Of a DNA stretch of 64,000 bases, positions 47,501-59,500 are shown piece by piece. The translations under genes were made by a program, and so were the position numbers. Position 1 is the stretch's first letter, and each line of letters begins with the position of its first letter. The stretch comes from Catenovulum sediminis (GTDB lineage: Bacteria; Pseudomonadota; Gammaproteobacteria; Enterobacterales; Alteromonadaceae), in assembly GCF_007289895.1 (NCBI RefSeq), contig NZ_CP041660.1, positions 2,294,001 through 2,358,000 on the forward strand, read 5' to 3'. The notes under the pieces were generated by a model. That model searched no databases. It was not told where the DNA came from and saw only the letters and a program-made list of their open reading frames with translations.

Positions 47501-50500
47501 TTAACCGTTTCGGCAACCCAAACAGATGATGCAGGTAATACCTCTACTGCAGCAACACAAAACATCACTTTAGACAATGCCGCACCAAGTGCGCCAAGCA
47601 TTAGTACACCAATTGAAATCGATAATATTGTTAACGCCAGCGAAGATGATAGCGTATTGATTTCAGGTAGTGGTGCAGAAGCGAATGCAAGCTTAACCAT
47701 TACCGTTGGTAGTGTATCAATTCAAACCACAGCCGATAGCAGTGGCAACTGGACAATTGAAAGCAATGAGATAGATATCTCAGCATTAACCAACGGCACA
47801 CTGACAGTCACCGTGACGCAAACCGATGATGCAGGTAATGAATCAAGCAGTGCAACGCAAGATATCACTTTAGATAATGCAGCACCAAGTGCGCCTGTTA
47901 TCACAACGCCAATCGAAACTGATGGCATCATCAATGCAGCAGAAGACAATGATGTATTAATTGTCGGTACAGGTGCCGAATCGGATGCAGTCTTAGATAT
48001 TGTGATCAGCGATGGTTTCAATACAGATACAGCGCAAGTGACGGCGGATGGCTCAGGCAACTGGACAATCGTAGGCTCAGAGCTTGATGTTAGCACCTTT
48101 AATAATGGCACGTTAACAGTCACCGCCACGCAAACCGATGATGCAGGTAATATCTCAACAGCGGCCACTCAGAATATTACATTAGACAACCAAGCGCCAA
48201 GTGCATTGACCATCACCACCCCAATCGAAGGTGACAACCAAGTTAATACAGCGGAAGATGCGGATGTGTTAATTGCGGGTACAGGTGCAGAAAACAATGC
48301 AAGTGTGACTGTGACCATCACAGATGGTAACAGTAACTTGTCACGAACTGTTAATGCAGATAGTTCAGGTGCTTGGACCATTTCAGGTAGCGAATTTGAC
48401 GTTAGTACCTTTAACAATGGTGCGTTAACGGTTTCTGCAACCCAAACAGACGATGCAGGTAATACCTCAACTGTAGCGACACAAACCATCACGTTAGACA
48501 ATGTCACACCAAGTGCCGTGACGATTACCACGCCGATTGAGACAGACGGCATTGTGAATGCAGCGGAAGACGATGATGTATTAATTGTTGGCACAGGTGC
48601 AGAAAACAATGCAAGTGTGACAGTAACCATCACCGACAACAACAGCTCTGTGAGCCGAACCGTCACAGCGGATGGCAGTGGTAACTGGACGTTGAGTGGC
48701 AGCGAGCTAGATGTCAGTGGTTTAAATAACGGTACACTAACGGTCTCTGCAACCCAAACAGATGAAGCAGGTAATACTTCAACGGCAGCGACACAAAGCA
48801 TCATGTTAGACAATGCTGCACCAAGTGCGCCAAGTATTACGACACCAATTGAAATCGATAATATTGTTAACGCCAGCGAAGATGATAGCGTATTGATTTC
48901 AGGTAGTGGTGCAGAAGCGAATGCAAGCTTAACCATTACCATTGGTAGTGTCTCAATTCAAACCACAGCCGATAGCAGTGGCAACTGGACAATTGAAAGC
49001 AATGAGATAGATATCTCAGCATTAACCAACGGCACACTGACAGTCACCGTGACGCAAACCGATGCTGCGGGCAACACATCAAGCAGTGTAACGCAAGATA
49101 TCACTTTAGATAATGCCGCACCGAGTGCGCCAGTTATCACAACGCCAATCGAAACAGATGGCATCATCAATGCTGCAGAAGACAATGATATATTAATTGT
49201 CGGTACAGGTGCAGAATCGGATGCAGTCTTAGATATTGTGATCAGCGATGGTTTCAATACAGATACAGCGCAAGTGACGGCGGATGGCTCAGGCAACTGG
49301 AGCATCGCAGGCTCAGAAATTGATGTCTCTGCCTTTAATAATGGCACGTTGACGGTCACCGCAACGCAAACCGATGATGCAGGTAATACCTCAACAGCGG
49401 CCACTCAGAATATTACGTTAGACAATGCTGCACCAAGTGCATTAACCATCACCACACCAATTGAAAGTGATGGTTTAGTCAATGCAGCAGAAGATAATGA
49501 CGTGTTAATTGCGGGTACAGGTGCAGAAAGCAATGCAAGTGTGACAGTGATCATCACAGATGGTAACAGTAACTTGTCACGAACTGTTAATGCAGATAGT
49601 TCAGGTGCTTGGACCATTTCAGGTAGCGAATTTGACGTTAGTACCTTTAACAATGGTGCGTTAACGGTTTCTGCAACCCAAACAGACGATGCAGGTAATA
49701 CCTCAACTGTAGCCACACAAACCATCACGTTAGACAATACCGCACCGAGTGCGCCTGTTATCACAACCCCAATCGAAACTGATGGCATTGTGAATGCAGC
49801 GGAAGACGATGATGTATTAATTGTTGGCACAGGTGCAGAAAACAATGCAAGTGTGACAGTAACTATCACCGACAATAATAGCTCAGTGAGCCGAACCGTC
49901 ACAGCAGATGGTAGTGGTAACTGGACGTTGAGTGGCAGCGAGCTAGATGTTAGCACCTTTAACAATGGCACTTTAACAGTCTCCGCAATACAAACCGATG
50001 CCGCGGGTAATACCTCTACTGCAGCAACACAAAACATCATTTTAGACAACGCAGCACCAAGTGCGCCAAGTATTACGACACCAATTGAAATCGATAATAT
50101 TGTTAACGCCAGCGAAGATGATAGCGTATTGATTTCAGGTAGTGGTGCAGAAGCGAATGCAAGCTTAACCATTACCATTGGTAGCGTTTCAATTCAAACC
50201 ACAGCCGATAGCAGTGGCAACTGGACAATCGCAAGCAATGAGATAGGTATCTCAGCGCTCAATAATGGTTCACTCACAGTGAGTGTGACGCAAACCGATG
50301 ATGCAGGTAATGAATCAAGCAGTGCAACGCAAGATATCACTTTAGATAATGCAGCACCAAGTGCGCCTGTTATCACAACGCCAATCGAAACTGATGGCAT
50401 TGTGAATGCAGCAGAAGATGAAGATGTGCTAATTGCGGGTAGTGGCGCAGAAGCAGATAATAGCGTGACTGTTACTATCACCGACAATAACAACAGCACA

Positions 50501-53500
50501 GTGAGCAGCACGGTCACAGCAGACGGCAGCGGTAATTGGACGTTGAGTGGCAGCGAGCTAGATGTTAGTGGTTTAAATAACGGCACACTAACGGTTTCTG
50601 CAACACAAACAGATGATGCAGGTAATACTTCAACGGCAGCGACACAAAGCATCACGTTAGACAATGCTGCACCAAGTGCGCCAAGCATTAGTACACCAAT
50701 TGAAATCGATAATATTGTTAATGCAAGTGAAGACGATAGTGTATTGATTTCAGGTAGTGGTGCAGAAGCGAATGCAAGCTTAACCATTACCATTGGTAGC
50801 GTTTCAATTCAAACCACAGCCGATAGCAGTGGCAACTGGACAATCGCAAGCAATGAGATAGATATCTCAGCATTAACCAACGGCACACTGACAGTCGCCG
50901 TGACGCAAACCGATGCTGCGGGCAACACATCAAGCAGTGCCACCAGCACCATCACGTTAGATAATAACGCGCCAAGTGCACCGACGATCAGCACGCCAAT
51001 AGAAACAGATGGCATCGTTAATGCTGCAGAAGACAATGATGTATTAATTGTCGGCACAGGTGCAGAATCGGATGCAGTCTTAGATATTGTGATCAGCGAT
51101 GGTTTCAATACAGATACAGCGCAAGTGACGGCGGATGGCTCAGGCAACTGGAACATCGCAGGCTCAGAAATTGATGTCTCTGCCTTTAATAATGGCACGT
51201 TGACGGTCACCGCAACGCAAACCGATGATGCAGGTAATGAATCAAGCAGCGCAACACAAACCATCACGTTAGACAATGCTGCACCAAGTGCATTAACCAT
51301 CACCACACCAATTGAAAGTGATGGTTTAGTCAATGCAGCAGAAGATAATGACGTGTTAATTGCGGGTACAGGTGCAGAAAACAATGCAAATGTGGCGGTG
51401 ACCATCACAGATGGTAACAGTAACTTGTCACGAACTGTTAATGCAGATAGTTCAGGTGCTTGGACCATTTCAGGTAGCGAATTTGACATTAGCACCTTTA
51501 ACAATGGTGTGTTAACGGTTTCTGCAACCCAAACCGACGATGCGGGCAACACCTCAACTGTAGCCACACAAACTATTGCATTAGACAATGCTGCCCCTTC
51601 AGCATTAACAATCACCACCCCAATTGAAGGTGATGGAAAAGTCAATGCAGCAGAAGATGCGGATGTGTTAATTGCGGGTACAGGTGCAGAAGCGGATAAC
51701 AGCGTGACTGTAACCATCACCGACAATAACAGTTCAGTCAGTCGTACCGTTACTGCAGACAGCTCAGGTAACTGGACAATCGCAGGCTCAGAGCTTGACA
51801 TTAGCACCTTTAACAATGGCACTTTAACAGTCTCCGCAATACAAACAGATGATGCAGGTAATACCTCTACTGCAGCAACACAAAGCATCACGTTAGACAA
51901 TGCCGCACCAAGTGCGCCAAGCATTAGTACACCAATTGAAATCGATAATATTGTTAATGCAAGTGAAGACGATAGCGTATTAATTTCAGGTAGTGGTGCA
52001 GAAGCGAATGCAAGCTTAACCATTACCATTGGCAGTGTCTCAATTCAAACCACAGCCGATAGCAGTGGCAACTGGACAATCGCAAGCAATGAGATAGATA
52101 TCTCAGCATTAACCAACGGCACACTGACAGTCGCCGTGACGCAAACCGATGCTGCGGGCAACACATCAAGCAGTGTAACGCAAGATATCACTTTAGATAA
52201 TGCCGCACCGAGTGCGCCAGTTATCACAACGCCAATAGAAACAGATGGCATCGTCAATGCAGCGGAAGACAATGATGTACTCATCACTGGCTCAGGGGCA
52301 GAAGCAAATGTAACGGTTGATATTAAAATCAGCGATGGGTTCAATACAGATACAGCGCAAGTGACGGCGGATGGCTCAGGCAACTGGAGCATCGCAGGCT
52401 CAGAAATTGATGTCTCTGCCTTCAACAATGGCACGTTGACGGTCACCGCAACCCAAACAGATGATGCAGGTAATACTTCAACGGCAGCGACACAAACCAT
52501 CACGTTGGACAATGCTGCACCAAGTGGATTAACCATCACCACCCCAATTGAAAGTGATGGTTTAGTCAGTGCAGCAGAAGATAATGATGTGTTGATAGCG
52601 GGTACAGGTGCAGAAGCAGGTAACAGTGTGACTGTGACCATCACAGATGGTAATAGTAACTTGTCACGAACTGTTAATGCAGATAGTTCAGGTGCTTGGA
52701 CCATTTCAGGTAGCGAATTTGACATTAGCACCTTTAATAATGGCACGTTGACGATTACCGCAACCCAAACCGATGATGCAGGCAATACCTCAACTGTAGC
52801 CACACAAACCATCACGTTAGACAATGCTGCCCCTTCAGCATTAACAATCACCACCCCAATCGAAACTGATAGCATTGTGAATGCAGCAGAAGATGAAGAT
52901 GTGCTAATTGTCGGCTCTGGTGCAGAAAACAATGCAAGTGTGACTGTGACCATCACCGACAATAACAGCTCAGTGAGCCGTACCGTCACTGCAGACAGTT
53001 CAGGCAACTGGACAATCGCAGGCTCAGAGCTTGATGTTAGCACCTTTAACAATGGCACTTTAACAGTCTCCGCAATACAAACCGATGAAGCAGGTAATAC
53101 CTCTACTGCAGCAACACAAAACATCATGTTAGACAATGCCGCACCAAGTGCGCCAAGCATTAGTACACCAATTGAAATCGATAATATTGTTAATGCAAGT
53201 GAAGACGATAGCGTATTAATTTCAGGTAGTGGTGCAGAAGCGAATGCAAGCTTAACCATTACCATTGGCAGTGTCTCAATTCAAACCACAGCCGATAGCA
53301 GTGGCAACTGGACAATCGCAAGCAATGAGATAGATATCTCAGCGCTCAATAATGGTTCACTCACAGTGAGTGTGACGCAAACCGATGCTGCGGGCAACAC
53401 CTCAACTATAGCCACACAAACCATCACGTTAGACAATGCTGCCCCTTCAGCATTAACAATCACCACACCAATTGAAAGTGATGGTTTAGTGAATGCAGCG

Positions 53501-56500
53501 GAAGACGATGATGTATTAATTGTTGGCACAGGTGCAGAAAACAATGCAACTGTGACTGTGACCATCACAGGCAGCAACGATACGTTAACCCGCACCGTCA
53601 CAGCAGATAGTTCAGGTGCTTGGACCATTTCAGGTAGCGAATTTGACATTAGCACCTTTAATAATGGCACGTTGACGGTCACCGCAACGCAAACCGATGA
53701 TGCAGGTAATACCTCAACAGCGGCCACTCAGAATATTACGTTAGACAACCAAGCGCCAAGTGCATTGACCATCACCACGCCAATAGAAGGTGATGGAAAA
53801 GTTAATGCAGCGGAAGACAATGATGTACTCATCACTGGCTCAGGTGCAGAAGCGAATGTAACGGTTGATATTAAAATCAGCGATGGCTCTAATACAGAGA
53901 CTGCACAAGTGACAGCGGATGGCTCAGGCAATTGGAGCATCGCCGGCTCAGAAATTGATGTCTCTGCCTTTAACAACGGCAGCTTAACCGTCTCGGCAAC
54001 CCAAACGGATGATGCAGGCAACACCTCAACTGTAGCCACACAAACCATCACGTTAGACAATACCGCACCGAGTGCGCCTGTTATCACAACCCCAATCGAA
54101 ACTGATGGCATTGTGAATGCAGCGGAAGACGATGATGTATTAATTGTTGGCACAGGTGCAGAAAACAATGCAAGTGTGACAGTAACTATCACCGACAATA
54201 ATAGCAGCTCTGTGAGCCGCACGATCACAGCAGATGGCAGTGGTAACTGGACACTCAGTGGCAACGAGCTAGATGTCAGTGGTTTAAATAATGGTACACT
54301 AACGGTCTCTGCAACCCAAACCGATGAAGCAGGTAATACTTCAACGGCAGCGACACAAAGCATCACGTTAGACAATGCTGCCCCAACGGCCCCAAGCATC
54401 AGCACCCCGATTGAAATCGACAATATCGTCAATGCAAGTGAAGACGATAGCGTATTAATTTCAGGTAGTGGTGCAGAAGCGAATGCAAGCTTAACCATTA
54501 CCATTGGCAGTGTCTCAATTCAAACCACAGCCGATAGCAGTGGCAACTGGACAATCGCAAGCAATGAGATAGATATCTCAGCATTAACCAACGGCACACT
54601 GACAGTCGCCGTGACGCAAACCGATGCTGCGGGCAACACATCAAGCAGTGTAACGCAAGATATCACTTTAGATAATGCCGCACCGAGTGCGCCAGTTATC
54701 ACAACGCCAATCGAAACAGATGGCATCATCAATGCTGCAGAAGACAATGATATATTAATTGTCGGTACAGGTGCAGAATCGGATGCAGTCTTAGATATTG
54801 TGATCAGCGATGGTTTCAATACAGATACAGCGCAAGTGACGGCGGATGGCTCAGGCAACTGGAGCATCGCAGGCTCAGAAATTGATGTCTCTGCCTTTAA
54901 TAATGGCACGTTGACGGTCACCGCAACGCAAACCGATGATGCAGGTAATACCTCAACAGCGGCCACTCAGAATATTACGTTAGACAATGCTGCACCAAGT
55001 GCATTAACCATCACCACACCAATTGAAAGTGATGGTTTAGTCAATGCAGCAGAAGATAATGACGTGTTAATTGCGGGTACAGGTGCAGAAAGCAATGCAA
55101 GTGTGACAGTGATCATCACAGATGGTAACAGTAACTTGTCACGAACTGTTAATGCAGATAGTTCAGGTGCTTGGACCATTTCAGGTAGCGAATTTGACGT
55201 TAGTACCTTTAACAATGGTGCGTTAACGGTTTCTGCAACCCAAACAGACGATGCAGGTAATACCTCAACTGTAGCCACACAAACCATCACGTTAGACAAT
55301 ACCGCACCGAGTGCGCCTGTTATCACAACCCCAATCGAAACTGATGGCATTGTGAATGCAGCGGAAGACGATGATGTATTAATTGTTGGCACAGGTGCAG
55401 AAAACAATGCAAGTGTGACAGTAACTATCACCGACAATAATAGCTCAGTGAGCCGAACCGTCACAGCAGATGGTAGTGGTAACTGGACGTTGAGTGGCAG
55501 CGAGCTAGATGTTAGCACCTTTAACAATGGCACTTTAACAGTCTCCGCAATACAAACCGATGCCGCGGGTAATACCTCTACTGCAGCAACACAAAACATC
55601 ATTTTAGACAACGCAGCACCAAGTGCGCCAAGTATTACGACACCAATTGAAATCGATAATATTGTTAACGCCAGCGAAGATGATAGCGTATTGATTTCAG
55701 GTAGTGGTGCAGAAGCGAATGCAAGCTTAACCATTACCGTTGGTAGTGTCTCAATTCAAACCACAGCCGATAGCAGTGGCAACTGGACAATTGAAAGCAA
55801 TGAGATAGATATCTCAGCGCTCAATAATGGTTCACTCACAGTGAGTGTGACGCAAACCGATGGTGCAGGTAATGAATCAAGCAGTGTAACGCAAGATATC
55901 ACTTTAGATAATGCCGCACCGAGTGCGCCAGTTATCACAACGCCAATCGAAACAGATGGCATCGTCAATGCAGCGGAAGACAATGATGTACTCATCACTG
56001 GCTCAGGGGCAGAAGCAAATGTAACGGTTGATATTAAAATCAGCGATGGGTTCAATACAGATACAGCGCAAGTGACGGCGGATGGCTCAGGCAACTGGAG
56101 CATCGCAGGCTCAGAAATTGATGTCTCTGCCTTTAATAATGGCACGTTGACGGTCACCGCAACGCAAACCGATGATGCAGGTAATACCTCAACAGCGGCC
56201 ACTCAGAATATTACGTTAGACAATGCTGCACCAAGTGCATTAACGATTACCACCCCAATTGAAGGTGATGGCTATATTAATGCCGCCGAAGACAATGATG
56301 TATTAATTGTTGGCTCAGGTGCAGAAGCGAATGTAACGGTTGATATTAAAATCAGCGATGGCTCTAATACAGAGACCGCACAAGTGACAGCGGATGGCTC
56401 AGGCAACTGGAGCATCGCAGGCTCAGAGCTTGATGTTAGCACCTTTAACAACGGCAGCTTAACCGTCTCGGCAACCCAAACAGACGATGCGGGCAACATC

Positions 56501-59500
56501 TCAACTGTAGCCATACAAACCATCACGTTAGACAATGCTGCCCCTTCAGCATTAACAATCACCACCCCAATTGAAGGTGATGGAAAAGTCAATGCAGCAG
56601 AAGATGAAGATGTGCTAATTGCGGGTAGTGGCGCAGAAGCAGATAACAGCGTGACGGTAACTATCACAGACAACAACAGTACAGTGAGCCGCACGATCAC
56701 AGCAGATGGCAGTGGTAACTGGACGTTGAGTGGCAGCGAGCTAGATGTCAGTGGTTTAAATAACGGTACACTAACGGTCTCTGCAACCCAAACAGATGAA
56801 GCAGGTAATACTTCAACGGCAGCGACACAAAGCATCATGTTAGACAATGTCGCACCAAGTGCGCCAAGCATTAGTACACCAATTGAAATCGACAATATTG
56901 TTAATGCAAGTGAAGACGATAGTGTATTGATTTCAGGTAGTGGTGCAGAAGCGAATGCAAGCTTAACCATTACCGTTGGTAGTGTCTCAATTCAAACCAC
57001 AGCCGATAGCAGTGGCAACTGGACAATCGCAAGCAATGAGATAGATATCTCAGCGCTCAATAATGGTTCACTCACAGTGAGTGTGACGCAAACCGATGAT
57101 GCGGGCAACACATCAAGCAGTGGCACCAGCACCATCACGTTAGATAATAACGCGCCAAGTGCACCTGTTATCACAACGCCAATCGAAACTGATGGCATCA
57201 TCAATGCAGCACAAGATGAAGATGTGCTAATTGCGGGTAGTGGCGCAGAAGCAGATAATAGCGTGACTGTTACTATCACCGACAATAACAACAGCACAGT
57301 GAGTCGTACCGTCACTGCAGACAGCTCAGGCAACTGGACAATCGCAGGCTCAGAGCTTGATGTTAGCACCTTTAATAATGGCACGTTGACGGTCACCGCA
57401 ACGCAAACCGATGATGCAGGTAATACCTCAACAGCGGCAAGCACCGCTGTGACATTAGATAATCAAGTACCTACAGTAACGCTTAATGCACTGCAAACGA
57501 ATGACAATACACCGAGTTTAAACGGTACGCTGGATGATATTGATGCAGACGTAACTATAACTGTTGGCAGTCAAGTTTATAATGCAACAAACAATGCTAA
57601 TGGTAGTTGGACTCTTGCCGACGATACATTGGCTGTGTTGGCCGATGGTACATATGATATTGAAGTAAAGGCTACTGATGCTTCCGGAAACGTTGCGACA
57701 GACACAACAATAAATGAATTGGAAATTGATGCGACTATTCCAAGTGGTTTTACCATGACCATTGAGCAATCATTGATAGATGCATCGAACGATTCAGCCA
57801 TGAGCTTTCAATTTACCGACGCAGAAGTAGGCAGTAAATATCAAGCAGTGGTAAGTGATGGAAACAACAATGTGACTGTCAACGGTATTGTCGATACAAC
57901 TGATATGCAAGTTTCAGATATTAATGTATCTAGTTTAGACGAAGGTATGTTAACTATTTCGGTAACTCTTACAGATAACTTTGGAAATCAAAGTGAAGCG
58001 GTGACGGGTATAGTTGAAAAATTATACCAAAAAGCACCTGAAATAATAGAAGGGGATACGGTACAAGTCAGTATGAGTGAAGATGCGAACCCAACCGCAT
58101 TTGCGCTCGTATTAAACGCCATTGATGCGAATGAAGATATTCTTTCTTGGTCAGTACAAACAGGCCCTTCTAATGGGGCCGCTTCTGTCGGCAATACTGG
58201 TAACCAAGTTGAGGTCAACTATCAACCCAACAGCAACTTTAATGGTAATGACAGCTTCATCATACAAGTAAGCGATGGAATTGATACTGCATCAATCACC
58301 GTAAACGTCAATATAAATGCTGTAAATGATAATCCAACCATCTCTGGTACCCCGCCTACCTCTATAGCGGAAGACAGTACTTATAGTTTTGTACCGTCGG
58401 CCAGTGACATCGATAGCAATAGTTTAATTTTTAGTATCACCAATGCACCTTCTTGGGCTACGTTTGATATTAATACTGGCGCGCTAACCGGAACGCCTAC
58501 GAATTCAGATGTAGGAACTTCAAAGAATATTGTTATTAGTGTAACGGATGGATTGTCCACCACGAGCCTTGCGCCGTTTGAGCTAATGGTGAGTAATGTT
58601 AATGATGCACCCGTTGGTGAAAACATCAATGTTACAACATTAGAAGACACAAGTATCAATATTGAACCGGTGATTCGGGATGATGATGGTGACAGTTTAT
58701 CTTTATCAATTGTAAGCTCACCTAACCTTGGTGTACTCAATCAATCTGGTATGGGTTGGCACTATCAGCCAAGCGAGCATGAAAATGGTCTGGATAGTTT
58801 CACCTATCGTGTTGCAGACGGCCAAGCATTTTCTGAGACTTACACCGTAAATATAAACGTCACTGCGGTGAATGATGAACCAATTGCGGCTGATGACTTA
58901 ATCGCACTTGAACGAATTGAAACAGACGCATATACGCTAGATGTGCTTGCAAATGACTTTGACGTTGACGGTGATACCCTCATTATTGAAGGTGCTAAGA
59001 CGAGTGTGGGTACGGTCAGTATTCAAAATGGACAATTGCAGTTCCAAGCACCGGATAATTTCATTGGCAGCGCTAACTTAACCTACTCAGTAAGAGATGG
59101 GAACAAAGGGCGTGATAATGCAATTGCCACGGTTACGATATCGGGGGAAATTACTTCCGAACCACCGGAAATTACACCGCCTTCGGACAAAGAAATTAAT
59201 GCAAAAGGTTTGTTAACCAAAGTCGATTTAGGCGTTGCAACAGCGGAAGATGCTCAAGGCAACCCTTTACCTGTTTCATTGGTAGACGGAGTAAATGTCT
59301 TTGCACCTGGTACACATACGGTTTACTGGCAAGCTGAAGACAGCTTAGGTGGATTGAGCACAGCGCAGCAACAAGTTGACGTCCATCCTTTGATTTCATT
59401 GAGTAAAGACCAGGTTGTAACTGAAGGTAGCAAGGTTACAGTTAAAGTTCTACTCAATGGTGCTTCACCTGTTTATCCACTGGAAATTCCATTTAGTGTA

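Noticed and set aside
45856-57444. Many long minus-strand frames (up to 406 codons) inside the Ig-repeat array
   Set aside because: They repeat with the array, mirror its codon bias in an antisense frame, and have low-complexity Val/Leu/Ser/Ala translations. They are shadows of the giant plus-strand gene.
46337-57459. CRISPR-like array
   Set aside because: Units are about 309 bp, protein-coding, without unique short spacers.
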